Below are positions 23,699 to 32,961 of a stretch of DNA of 64,000 nt, one piece after another. The notes beneath the pieces are model-generated. The model made no database searches and was not told the origin of the DNA. It worked only from the letters and a program-made list of their open reading frames with translations. This DNA is from JAFTYO01 sp045613125 (GTDB taxonomy: Bacteria; Pseudomonadota; Alphaproteobacteria; RF32; CAG-239), in assembly GCA_045613125.1 (NCBI GenBank), contig JAZLAM010000016.1, forward strand, positions 5,947 through 69,946, read 5' to 3'. The translations under genes and the position numbers were made by a program. Position 1 is the stretch's first letter. Every line of letters starts with the position of its first letter.

Positions 23699-24808
23699 AT
23701 GGAAGATTTAGAAAGTTTAAAAACACAAATATTAAGCAAAATCACGGTTGCTGACAATGTTAAAACTCTTGAAGATATCAGAATTTCTTCAATGGGTAAA
23801 AAAGGTATTATTACCGAACAAATGAAAAATTTGGGAACACTTCCTTTAGAACAAAAAATCGAAATGGGTAAAAAACTCAATGTCGTAAAATCTGAAATTG
23901 AGCAAGCTCTTGTTACACAAAAAGAAATTTTGGAAGCAAAAGAATTAAACGAAAAACTTAAAAAAGAAACTCTTGATATAACGTTACCTGTAAGACCTGA
24001 AAATCAGGGACGTATTCATCCCGTTTCAAAAATTTATGAAGAAGTAGTGGCAATTTTCGGACAGATGGGTTTTGAGGTTGCTGAAGGTCCTGATATTGAA
24101 GATCAGTTTCACAACTTTAACGCTTTAAATATGCCACACAACCACCCTGCACGTCAAATGCAAGACACTTTCTATCTTCCAAATACAAAAGATGACAAGT
24201 TTGATATGGACAGTTCTTATGTTTTGCGTACTCACACTTCCGGTATACAAATAAGAACCATGGAAAGCAAAAAGCCTCCGATTCGCATCATTGCACCGGG
24301 CAGAACTTATCGCTCAGATTATGACGCCACTCATACTCCGATGTTCCATCAGGTAGAAGGTTTGGTTATTGATAAACACACAACAATGGCTCATTTAAAA
24401 GGTTGCTTGTATGACTTTGTGAAAACCTTTTTCGAACTTGATGAAATTCCGGTTCGTTATCGTCCGTCACACTTTCCATTTACAGAACCATCTGCAGAAA
24501 TGGATATCGGTTGTTTGAAAACAAAAACAGAACTTAAAGTCGGAGCCGGAAACGATTGGCTAGAAATTTTAGGCTGCGGCATGGTTCATCCTAACGTATT
24601 AAGAGCCGGAGGTATTGATCCTGATGAATATCAAGGATTCGCTTTTGGTGTCGGTATAGACAGACTTGCTATGTTAAAATATGGTATACCTGATTTAAGA
24701 ACTTTTTTTGAATCTGATATTCGTTGGATAAAAAATTACGGATTCGCACCGCTTGATTTTTCTTCATTAACAGGAGGATTAAGCAACAATGGAGGACAAA
24801 CTCGATGA
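23699..24808 (+). CDS. pheS: Phenylalanyl-tRNA synthetase alpha chain
   Basis: 369 residues. An N-terminal coiled coil (1-85) is followed by the class II catalytic domain with motif 2 GRTYRSDYDATHTPMFHQVEG and the C-terminal motif 3 region GFAFGVGIDRLAMLKYGI. The tail after FFESDIRW is about 27 residues longer than in many PheS proteins (NYGFAPLDFSSLTGG then NNGGQTR). It overlaps pheT by 4 nt (ATGA), which couples the two subunits of the alpha2beta2 enzyme. Confidence 0.95.
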   Translation: MEDLESLKTQILSKITVADNVKTLEDIRISSMGKKGIITEQMKNLGTLPLEQKIEMGKKLNVVKSEIEQALVTQKEILEAKELNEKLKKETLDITLPVRPENQGRIHPVSKIYEEVVAIFGQMGFEVAEGPDIEDQFHNFNALNMPHNHPARQMQDTFYLPNTKDDKFDMDSSYVLRTHTSGIQIRTMESKKPPIRIIAPGRTYRSDYDATHTPMFHQVEGLVIDKHTTMAHLKGCLYDFVKTFFELDEIPVRYRPSHFPFTEPSAEMDIGCLKTKTELKVGAGNDWLEILGCGMVHPNVLRAGGIDPDEYQGFAFGVGIDRLAMLKYGIPDLRTFFESDIRWIKNYGFAPLDFSSLTGGLSNNGGQTR

Positions 24809-27198
24809 AATTCACATTATCATGGTTAAAAGAGCATTTAGATACAAATGCTGATTTAAATACAATTGTAGAAACATTAACAAAGATCGGCTTAGAGGTT
24901 GAAGAAGTTATTAATCCGGCGGAAAATCTTAAAGGATTTATAACAGCCAGAGCTGAAAATGTTACCATGCATCCCGATTCGGATCATTTACATTTGCTAA
25001 GCGTCAACACGGGTACAGAACATTTACAAGTTGTATGCGGAGCTCCAAACGTAAAAGAAGGTATGATAGGAATTTTTGCTCCGGTGGGCACATTGATACC
25101 TTGTTATAACGAAACTTTAAAAGTAGGAAAAATAAGAGGTATTGAAAGTTTTGGAATGATGTGTTCCGAAAAAGAACTTGGTATTGGCCAAGATCATAGC
25201 GGTATTATCGAACTTGATAAAAACACCGCAATCGGTGTTGATGCTGCATCGGTTTTAAACTTTGATCCTGTCGTAGAAGTTGCAATCACACCAAACAGAG
25301 CAGAATGTTTGGGCGTTAGGGGAATTGCAAGAGATCTGGCTGCAGCAGGTATAGGCACTTTAAAACCTTTAAACATTAAACAAACCTCTGCTACAATAAA
25401 AAGTCCGATTACAATTAATGTAGAATGTTCAGACGCTTGCCCTGTATATGTCGGACGATATATAAAAGGCGTAAATAATAAGGCTCAAACACCAAAATGG
25501 ATGAAAGATCGCTTAACAGCTATCGGTCTTCGCTCCATTTCTCCGCTTGTTGATATAACAAACTATATCAATTACGATTTAGCCCGTCCCCTACACGTTT
25601 TTGATGCAGATAAACTTTGTGGTAATATCAACGTGCGTATGGCAAACGAAAATGAAAAATTTGTATCCTTAGAAGAAAAAGAATATACCTTAGACACTCT
25701 TTCTTTAGGTATTTGTGATGATGAAGGCATACAATGTTTAGGTGGTATTATGGGTGGCTTAAACAAAGGTTGCTCGGAAGATACGGTAAATGTGTTTTTA
25801 GAAAGCGCCTTATTTAAGCCTTCGGTAATTGCCAGAACCGGACGTAAATTTGCCATTGAATCAGATTCAAGATATCGTTATGAACGTTGGGTGGATCCTA
25901 AATCAAACATTTTAGGTTCAGATTATGCAACATCACTTATTTTAGAAATATGTGGTGGTCAAGCATCAGAGCAAATTGTATGTGGTTCGGAAGATATTAA
26001 AACAAATGTTGCACACATTCGCCCATCTCGATTAAAAGATTTTATCGGTATTGAAGTAAGTCAAGATAAGATATTGGAAATCTTAAATAACTTAGGTTTT
26101 GAAACATCTGTGGAAGAAGATAAAATTAAGGCAACATCTCCATCATGGAGAGGTGATATTGAAGGAGAACATGATCTGGTTGAAGAAGTTGTTCGTATGA
26201 TAGGTTTAGATAAAATTCCGGCCATCAGCTTGCCGACCGAAAACTTACCGAAACAAATTTTAAATCAGACACAAACAAATGTTGTTACCATAAAACATGA
26301 ACTTGCATCAAGAGGTATGCTTGAAACTGTTACATGGAGCTTTACTTCTTCTAAAACTGCTAAAGATTTTATGAAAACAAATCAGCAAGATGTTGTTTTA
26401 TTGCAAAACCCGATAGCTTCAGATTTAGATCAAATGCGCCCAAGTATTTTACCTAATTTGTTAATTGGGGTAAAAAATAATATCACCAAAGGATATTCTG
26501 ATGTTTCTATTTTTGAAGTCGGTCCGGAGTTTTACGGAAGAAATCCGAAAGAACAACTAACTGTTGCAAGCGGTATAAGAGTGGGACAAACATCTAAAAA
26601 AGATTGGACAGGCACATCTCGCAACTTTGATATTTATGATGTAAAAGCAGATGCAATTGCCGTTATTGCTGCCGCAAAAGGTCCGTTTGAAAACCTGCAA
26701 ATATGTCGCGATGCGCCATCATATTATCATCCGGGAAGAAGCGGTTCTATGAGATTAGGTAAAAATGTGTTAGCATATTTTGGCGAACTTCATCCTGCCA
26801 TTTCCAAAAAATTTGGTATCAAAGGCAGAGTTGTTGCTTTTGAAGTTTACCTTGATAACATTCCGTTGCCCAGAAACAATTCGGATAAATCTAAAAAGAA
26901 ATTGGAACTTTTCAGCTTCCAACCTCTTGATAAAGATTTGGCTTTTGTAGTTGATAAAAATATTGATGCCAGCAATATTTTAGCTGCCGCTAAAAATGCT
27001 GACAGGAATTTAATTACCGATGTTCGTATTTTTGATATTTATGAAGGTGAAAATTTGCCTGAAAATAAAAAATCGGTAGCATTAAGTGTTACCTTCCAAC
27101 CGAAAGAGCAAACCTTTACAGATAAAGATATTGAAAATTTGATGAATAAAGTAATTGTTGAAGTCGGCAAAAAAACCGGCGGAGAATTAAGAAATTAA
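24805..27198 (+). CDS. pheT: Phenylalanyl-tRNA synthetase beta chain
   Basis: 797 residues with the usual bacterial order: tRNA-binding EMAP/OB domain (40-150), B3/B4 editing domain (about 210-370), B5 domain, catalytic-like core and C-terminal ferredoxin-fold anticodon domain (FSFQPLDKDLAFVVDK... to the end). It forms the editing and tRNA-binding half of PheRS. It starts inside the pheS stop codon region; proS follows 12 nt after. Confidence 0.95.
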   Translation: MKFTLSWLKEHLDTNADLNTIVETLTKIGLEVEEVINPAENLKGFITARAENVTMHPDSDHLHLLSVNTGTEHLQVVCGAPNVKEGMIGIFAPVGTLIPCYNETLKVGKIRGIESFGMMCSEKELGIGQDHSGIIELDKNTAIGVDAASVLNFDPVVEVAITPNRAECLGVRGIARDLAAAGIGTLKPLNIKQTSATIKSPITINVECSDACPVYVGRYIKGVNNKAQTPKWMKDRLTAIGLRSISPLVDITNYINYDLARPLHVFDADKLCGNINVRMANENEKFVSLEEKEYTLDTLSLGICDDEGIQCLGGIMGGLNKGCSEDTVNVFLESALFKPSVIARTGRKFAIESDSRYRYERWVDPKSNILGSDYATSLILEICGGQASEQIVCGSEDIKTNVAHIRPSRLKDFIGIEVSQDKILEILNNLGFETSVEEDKIKATSPSWRGDIEGEHDLVEEVVRMIGLDKIPAISLPTENLPKQILNQTQTNVVTIKHELASRGMLETVTWSFTSSKTAKDFMKTNQQDVVLLQNPIASDLDQMRPSILPNLLIGVKNNITKGYSDVSIFEVGPEFYGRNPKEQLTVASGIRVGQTSKKDWTGTSRNFDIYDVKADAIAVIAAAKGPFENLQICRDAPSYYHPGRSGSMRLGKNVLAYFGELHPAISKKFGIKGRVVAFEVYLDNIPLPRNNSDKSKKKLELFSFQPLDKDLAFVVDKNIDASNILAAAKNADRNLITDVRIFDIYEGENLPENKKSVALSVTFQPKEQTFTDKDIENLMNKVIVEVGKKTGGELRN

Positions 27199-27209
27199 GG
27201 AAGAAAAAA

Positions 27210-28727
27210 ATGGCTTTAAAAACTAACAGAAAAACCGATTATCCTAAATGGTATCAATGTGTTGTATCCGAAGCTGATATGGCAGAAAACTCTGTTTCTC
27301 CGGGGTGTATGGTTATCAAACCTTGGGGATACGGTATATGGGAAAGAATACGTGATATTATGGATGTTAAATTTAAAGAAACAGATCATGAAAATGCATA
27401 TTTTCCGATGTTTATTCCTATTTCTTTTTTCAGAAAAGAGGCTGAACACGTTGAAGGTTTTGCTAAAGAAATGGCTGTTGTTACACATTCTCGTTTAAGT
27501 ATGCAAGATGGTCAGCTTATGCCGGATTCCGAGCTTGATGAACCTTTAATTGTGCGTCCGACCAGTGAAACCATTATTGCCGATTCTTTTTCCAAATGGG
27601 TAAAATCTTATCGCGATTTACCTGTTATGATAAATCAATGGGCAAATGTTGTACGTTGGGAAATGCGCCCTCGCCTGTTTTTAAGAACAAGAGAGTTTTT
27701 GTGGCAAGAAGGTCATACTGCACACTCTAATGAAAAAGAAGCCGTTGCAGAAACAATCCAAATGCTTGAAGTTTATCGTCAAACCGCTGAAGATTGCTTG
27801 GCTATGCCAGTAATTGTCGGTAAAAAACCGGAATATGATAAGTTTCCGGGAGCTGTTGACACATATTGCATTGAAGCAATGATGCAAGATGGTAAAGCTT
27901 TACAAGCAGGAACATCTCACTACTTAGGGCAAAATTTTGCAAAATCTGCAAACATATCTTTTATAAACAAAGAAAACAAACCGGAATTTGCCTATACAAC
28001 ATCTTGGGGGGTATCAACTCGTTTAATCGGTGGTGTTATAATGACGCACGCAGATGACGAAGGCTTGGTTGTTCCTCCGATGATTGCGCCATATCAAATT
28101 GTTTTTGTTCCGGTTATAAAAAAGCAAGAAGACGAACAAGAAGTTATGTCTTATATAAATATGGTAGCAAATGAGATAAAATCTAAAACAGCCTTTGGCG
28201 AAAAAATCAGAATAAAAATTGATAAACGCAATAAACAAAGCGTTGATAAATTCTGGGAATGGAGCAGAAAAGGTGCTCCGGTTGTTGTAGAAGTTGGTTT
28301 AAGAGATGTTCAAAATCAGGGCTTAATGGTTAAAGAACGTATTAAATTAGGCACTCCCGAAGGAAAAGAAATTATCTCTTATACTGATTTTGTTGCAGGC
28401 GTTTCAAATCGCTTAGAAAACATTCAAAAGAAAATGTTTGAAAAAGCAAAAACTCGTATGGAAGAAAATGTCAGAACAGATATAAAAACTCCTGAAGAAT
28501 TTAAGGCATATTTTTCAAACGCAAACGAGTGGATTGAAGATGGTACAGCCGGAAAAGTTGCCTTTGTAAAAGGAAAATGGTGTGGAGATGCTTCAACCGA
28601 AGAGCTTTTAAAAGAACTCAAAATTACTATCCGTTGTTTACCTTTAGAACAAAGCGGCACAACCGGAAAATGTTTGCTTACCGGCAAAGATGCAACTTTA
28701 GATGTTATTTATGCCAGAACATATTAA
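27210..28727 (+). CDS. proS: Prolyl-tRNA synthetase, archaeal/eukaryotic (ProS3) type
   Basis: 505 residues. The N-terminus (YPKWYQCVVSEADMAENS, CMVIKPWGYGIWERI) and HENAYFPMFIPISFF, HVEGFAKEMAVVTH belong to the short archaeal/eukaryote-like ProRS without the bacterial INS editing domain. Class II motifs 2 (VVRWEMRPRLFLRTREFLWQEGHTAH) and 3 are present, then the anticodon-binding domain and the C-terminal zinc-like domain ending in the type-specific tyrosine (YARTY). Most Alphaproteobacteria use the INS-less bacterial type (ProS2), so this gene was probably replaced by transfer at some point. It is co-directional with pheST. Confidence 0.93.
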   Translation: MALKTNRKTDYPKWYQCVVSEADMAENSVSPGCMVIKPWGYGIWERIRDIMDVKFKETDHENAYFPMFIPISFFRKEAEHVEGFAKEMAVVTHSRLSMQDGQLMPDSELDEPLIVRPTSETIIADSFSKWVKSYRDLPVMINQWANVVRWEMRPRLFLRTREFLWQEGHTAHSNEKEAVAETIQMLEVYRQTAEDCLAMPVIVGKKPEYDKFPGAVDTYCIEAMMQDGKALQAGTSHYLGQNFAKSANISFINKENKPEFAYTTSWGVSTRLIGGVIMTHADDEGLVVPPMIAPYQIVFVPVIKKQEDEQEVMSYINMVANEIKSKTAFGEKIRIKIDKRNKQSVDKFWEWSRKGAPVVVEVGLRDVQNQGLMVKERIKLGTPEGKEIISYTDFVAGVSNRLENIQKKMFEKAKTRMEENVRTDIKTPEEFKAYFSNANEWIEDGTAGKVAFVKGKWCGDASTEELLKELKITIRCLPLEQSGTTGKCLLTGKDATLDVIYARTY

Positions 28728-28732
28728 AGATA

Positions 28733-28792
28733 AACCGCCGAAACAATCGGCGGTTTTTCAAAAGAGGGAAGAAAATCTTCCCTCTTTTTTAT
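28733..28792. terminator. Two hairpin terminators between proS and alaS
   Basis: ACCGCCGA/TCGGCGGT-T5 (28734-28758) serves proS. AAAGAGGGAAGA/TCTTCCCTCTTTTTT (28760-28790) is bidirectional and serves alaS on the minus strand. Confidence 0.88.
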
Positions 28793-31422
28793 ATCATATT
28801 CTTAACAGCTTCTAATGCTTGTTCAAGTTTTGTAGCATCAGGACCGCCGGCTTGAGCCATGTCAGGTCTTCCGCCACCACCCTTGCCTCCGACAACAGCA
28901 GATGCAACTCTAACTAATTCAACGGCTGAATATTTATCTGTTAAATCAGGCGTAACACCAACCACAATTGATGCTTTATCATCTTTATCAGATGCCAAAA
29001 CCACAACACCGGAACCGATTGTTTGATTAATTTCATCGATAAAAGCTTTTAATTCTTTCGGATGAACACCGCTTACAATTTTGCTTACAAATTTCACGCC
29101 ATTTACGGTGCCTATCTTATCTTGATTATCGGCACTTTTATTGCTAACAAACGATTTTTTTAAGTTAAAGATATCAGCTTCGAGCTTTTTCTTTTCTTCC
29201 AATAAATTGTTTATTCTTGCTTCTAAATCATTAACATTTGTTTTAAGCAAATTGCATACATCATGAAGTTTATTTTCAATCCCTTGAACAAACTTTTCTG
29301 CACCTCTTCCTGTTACACATTCAATACGTCTTACGCCGGCACCGACAGCAGATTCTGAAACAATGTTAAAGTATCCTATATCTCCGGTATTATTAACATG
29401 TGTTCCACCGCAAAGTTCTGAAGAATATACAACACCGTCTTTTTGCATTTTAACAACACGAACATCATCAGCATATTTTTCGCCAAACAAAGCCATAGCA
29501 CCGGAAGTTACAGCTTCTTCTTTGTTCATAATTACGGTATTGACTTCATAATTTTTTCTGATAGCAGCATTTACCATATCTTCAACTTGCAAAATTTCTT
29601 CTGCCGTAATTTGTTTATGATGAGAAACGTCAAAACGCATTCTGTCCGGTCCGACCAAAGAACCTTTTTGCGCAATATGATCACCCAAAACCGTACGCAA
29701 AGCCTTATGAACCAAATGCGTAACCGAATGGTTTGCTCTGGTTTGATTTCGTGTTTTTTCATCAACTTCAAATTCGGCAATTTGTTGTTTTTTAACAACA
29801 CCTTTTACAAGTTTACAAACATGAACAATAAGACCGTCAAGTTTTTTCTTGGTGTCAAGAACTTCGACTTCAAAATCTTTATTTGAGATTTTTCCGATAT
29901 CGCCAACCTGACCACCGCATTCGCCATAAAAAGTTGATTGGTTAGAAACCAAATAAAATTCACCGTCTTTAACTTCTTCAACTTCTTTTCCGTCTTGAAC
30001 CAAAGCCAAAATCAAAGCATCGGTTTTTAAGCTGTTATAACCTAAAAACTCTGTTACGCCCAATTTTTCTTGCAGTTCAAACCAAATTTTTTCAACACCG
30101 GCATCACCAGATCCGGCCCAGTTTTTACGTGCTTCGGCTTTTTGTCTTTCCATAGCTTCATTAAAACCTTTGGTATCAACTTTAATGTTTTTAAGTTTTA
30201 ATGCATCTTCGGTCAAATCAAGCGGAAAACCATATGTATCATAAAGTTTGAAAGCTGTTTGTCCGTTAAGCTCATCACCTTCTTTTAAGCCTGTTGTTTC
30301 TTCTTCAAGAAGTTTCAATCCGTTTGATAACGTACGACCAAAACGAGTTTCTTCAGCTTTTATAGTTTCTCTGATTAAAGCTTCATGACGATAAAGTTCA
30401 GGATAAGTTTCGCCCATTTCACGTTGCAAAGACGGCAATAACTTATACATCATCGGTTCATGAACGCCTAACATATAAATATGACGCATTGCTCTGCGCA
30501 TAATACGACGCAAGACATATCCTCTGCCTTCATTAGACGGCAACACACCATCTGCAATCAAAAACGAAGCTGAGCGCAAATGATCGGCAATTACATTGTA
30601 CGATGAAGCAAAATTAGGATTTTCGACATCTGTCCCTGTAAATTTGCAAACATCTGCTATTAAATTTTTAAACAAATCAATTTCATAATTTGAATGAACA
30701 CCTTGCAAAATTGCAGATATACGTTCCAAACCCATACCTGTATCTATACACTTTTGTTTCAATTCAACACGTGTTCCGTCAGGTAAATCTTCAAATTCAT
30801 CAAACACTAAGTTCCAAATTTCAATCCAACGATCACCATCTTCTTCAGGTGTTCCCGGAAGTCCGCCCCAAACATCAGGCCCATGGTCATAAAAAATTTC
30901 GGAACAATATCCGCAAGGACCGGTATCTCCCATCTGCCAAAAATTATCTTTTGTAGCAATACCAATAATTCTGTCATCCGGAAGGCCTGAAATTTTCTTC
31001 CATAAATTGCGTGCCACATCATCAGTATGGAACACTGTTACAGCCAATTTTTCTTTCGGTAAACAAAACTCTTTAGTTACCAGTTCCCAAGCATATTTAA
31101 TGGCTTCTTCCTTAAAATAGTCACCAAAAGAGAAGTTTCCGAGCATTTCAAAAAACGTGTGGTGACGAACGTCATATCCAACGCTGTCAAGGTCATTATG
31201 TTTTCCACCGGCACGAACAGATTTTTGGGAAGAAACCGCTCGTTTATAATCACGAGTTTCATTGCCGGTAAAAATGTTCTTAAATTGAACCATTCCGGAA
31301 TTGGTAAACATCAAAGTCGGATCATTATCCGGCACCAATGAAGATGACGGTATAATTTTATGATCATTTTTAGCAAAATAATCCAAAAAAGTTTTTCTTA
31401 TTTGTTTTACACTAGTAGTCAT
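28789..31422 (-). CDS. alaS: Alanyl-tRNA synthetase
   Basis: 877 residues from ATG 31422 (GGGAAG upstream, starts MTTSVKQIRKTFLDYF); the frame extends 24 codons upstream without a proper site. The class II core has TLMFTNSGMVQFK; the editing domain has zinc/active-site HSVTHLVHKALR and CGGTHV; the C-Ala domain ends GGGGRPDMAQAGG. It is the sole gene of its direction here, divergent from pilin B and its leader. Confidence 0.95.
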   Translation of the reverse strand: MTTSVKQIRKTFLDYFAKNDHKIIPSSSLVPDNDPTLMFTNSGMVQFKNIFTGNETRDYKRAVSSQKSVRAGGKHNDLDSVGYDVRHHTFFEMLGNFSFGDYFKEEAIKYAWELVTKEFCLPKEKLAVTVFHTDDVARNLWKKISGLPDDRIIGIATKDNFWQMGDTGPCGYCSEIFYDHGPDVWGGLPGTPEEDGDRWIEIWNLVFDEFEDLPDGTRVELKQKCIDTGMGLERISAILQGVHSNYEIDLFKNLIADVCKFTGTDVENPNFASSYNVIADHLRSASFLIADGVLPSNEGRGYVLRRIMRRAMRHIYMLGVHEPMMYKLLPSLQREMGETYPELYRHEALIRETIKAEETRFGRTLSNGLKLLEEETTGLKEGDELNGQTAFKLYDTYGFPLDLTEDALKLKNIKVDTKGFNEAMERQKAEARKNWAGSGDAGVEKIWFELQEKLGVTEFLGYNSLKTDALILALVQDGKEVEEVKDGEFYLVSNQSTFYGECGGQVGDIGKISNKDFEVEVLDTKKKLDGLIVHVCKLVKGVVKKQQIAEFEVDEKTRNQTRANHSVTHLVHKALRTVLGDHIAQKGSLVGPDRMRFDVSHHKQITAEEILQVEDMVNAAIRKNYEVNTVIMNKEEAVTSGAMALFGEKYADDVRVVKMQKDGVVYSSELCGGTHVNNTGDIGYFNIVSESAVGAGVRRIECVTGRGAEKFVQGIENKLHDVCNLLKTNVNDLEARINNLLEEKKKLEADIFNLKKSFVSNKSADNQDKIGTVNGVKFVSKIVSGVHPKELKAFIDEINQTIGSGVVVLASDKDDKASIVVGVTPDLTDKYSAVELVRVASAVVGGKGGGGRPDMAQAGGPDATKLEQALEAVKNMI

Positions 31423-31544
31423 TTTTTCTTCCCAAAAAATTGTTATCTTTTTAGCCGTTTTAAGATAAAGCAATCTTCCGGTAAAGTCTAGCAAAATTTT
31501 AAAATATCTTTACATCATTCGAGTTTTATTTTATATTCATCTCA

Positions 31545-31752
31545 AATACGAAAATTTCGTATTTAGGGCGTCTAAACCCTTTCATAGGTAGTCTGATAGC
31601 ATAATGACTATAAATAATATGCCGACTTCTGTCATATAGGCGGATGTCGGTTGAATAAGGCTCAAAGTCAAATAGACCGAGCTGTTTTACCTATGAACGG
31701 TTTTAGAACATCCGCCCGCTTTTTTACAAAAGTCGGGTTTTTGTTTTTAAGA
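31545..31752 (+). ncRNA. Structured leader RNA of pilin gene B (terminator-ending)
   Basis: A 9-bp hairpin AATACGAAA/TTTCGTATT (31545-31563) is followed by AGGG-CGTCTAAA-CCCT (31565-31580), a 10-bp long-range stem TTCATAGGTA (31581-31590) with TACCTATGAA (31688-31697), TAGTC/GACTA with AGCATAA in the loop, ATATGC able to pair with that loop, CCGAC/GTCGG (31622-31650), GGCTC/GAGC, then ACATCCGCC (31708-31716), which pairs perfectly with GGCGGATGT (31639-31647) and overlaps the 5' arm of terminator CCCGCTTTT/AAAAGTCGGG-T5 (31715-31742). The pilin start is 28 nt later, as in copy A. Confidence 0.78.
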
Positions 31753-31769
31753 CAAAGATGGAGAAAAAT

Positions 31770-32366
31770 ATGAATCAAAGTGGCCGTTCGATGGTAGAAA
31801 TGCTTGGAGTACTTGCGATAATTGGAGTTTTAAGTGTCGGTGGCATTGCCGGATATTCAAGCGCAATGTATAAATTTAAGATTAATAAAACTATTGAATA
31901 CATATATCATGTTGCACAAAACTTAAAAAATCTCTGCGCAAATGATGCTTGTGAAACATCATTAATGTGTAGCCAAGATAACTATGCTCCTTATCAAAGA
32001 GAAGGATGTTCTGCTTTAAAAAAATTAAATTTAGTCCCCGATGATATGTGGAATCAAACCGCCGAATATCTTGTTACACCTTTCAACACCCCTGTTAATA
32101 TAAGTTTTAGCTCTGAAACAATAAGTTTTTTATATCGTAATGTTCCTAAAGATCTTTGTATTGCCTTAAGTTCCTTTAACCATGAATTCTTTATATCTGG
32201 CACAAAATATTTTTCTATAGTTCCAAGCCTCTACTCTTGCAGTGCTTATTCAAAAGAATATGGTGCTGAAAGTGAAGCTCCTGAAGAATATTGGCAACCT
32301 TTATCTTTTGAAAAAATATCAGAATGTTGTGAATATGAATATAAAGAACTACTTTTAGTATTTTAA
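31770..32366 (+). CDS. Type IVb-like prepilin B
   Basis: 198 residues from the second ATG (31770; GGAG 6 nt upstream); the ATG at 31758 lacks a site. The first 30 residues are nearly identical to pilin A (MNQSGRSMVEMLGV...GYSxAM), with E10 at +5 after G5. The head differs strongly but keeps the layout: Cys-rich LCANDACETSLMC, a LVPDDMW element, and VPKDLCIALSSF. It has at least seven Cys, so a disulfide-bonded head is likely. It follows the same leader RNA as pilin A. It is probably one of a family of variable pilins in this genome (inference). Confidence 0.82.
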   Translation: MNQSGRSMVEMLGVLAIIGVLSVGGIAGYSSAMYKFKINKTIEYIYHVAQNLKNLCANDACETSLMCSQDNYAPYQREGCSALKKLNLVPDDMWNQTAEYLVTPFNTPVNISFSSETISFLYRNVPKDLCIALSSFNHEFFISGTKYFSIVPSLYSCSAYSKEYGAESEAPEEYWQPLSFEKISECCEYEYKELLLVF

Positions 32367-32368
32367 TC

Positions 32369-32836
32369 TTAATTCAAATATGCAATTCCTATATTCAGAT
32401 ATGTAGCAAACAAAAGCCATAAAAGATACGGATATTGTAAATTTCCGGCAGTTTTATTGATGATTTTAAACTGTTCTATCATCTTATAAACAGTCCATAT
32501 CATTAACACCATAACCACAAATGCCGGAGCGTAAAAACCCATACCGAAAAACAAATATGACCAAAGCATCTGCAAAAACAATTGGCCTAAGAACAATAAA
32601 TTTGCGCTTTGAACTTTCATTGTATCAGCTGAATTTAACACAATATAATAAGATATAATCATCAAAGTGTATAAAACCGACCAAACCGGCGCAAAAACAT
32701 AATCAGGAGGTGAAAACAGTGGCATAATCAAACTCGGATAAAATGTCATCATTGCCTGAGCCGAAAAAAACGCAGCAACAACAGCTGTTACACCAACTGT
32801 TGCAAAACTATATAAAAAACGCAAAAATTTATTCAT
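32369..32836 (-). CDS. tspO: TspO/MBR-family membrane protein
   Basis: 155 residues from ATG 32836 (AAGGAG, 7 nt spacing); the longer frame to 32884 has no site. Five membrane helices. Signature motifs: FSPPDYVFAPVWSVLYTLM, LQMLWSYLFFGMGFYAPAF and YPYLLWLLFATYLNIGIAYLN, as in TspO, which binds tetrapyrroles and related ligands and is a regulator of photosynthesis or stress in Alphaproteobacteria. It converges with pilin B with only 2 nt between stops. Confidence 0.88.
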   Translation of the reverse strand: MNKFLRFLYSFATVGVTAVVAAFFSAQAMMTFYPSLIMPLFSPPDYVFAPVWSVLYTLMIISYYIVLNSADTMKVQSANLLFLGQLFLQMLWSYLFFGMGFYAPAFVVMVLMIWTVYKMIEQFKIINKTAGNLQYPYLLWLLFATYLNIGIAYLN

Positions 32837-32961
32837 GTTCTTTCTCCTTTGTATAGCAAATATGACTTGATTAAAAAAAATCAAGTATATTAATATAAAC
32901 TATTGCTTTTTGTCAAAAAACGTGTATTATTGACAATAAATAAAAATAAGCGAGGGTACAA

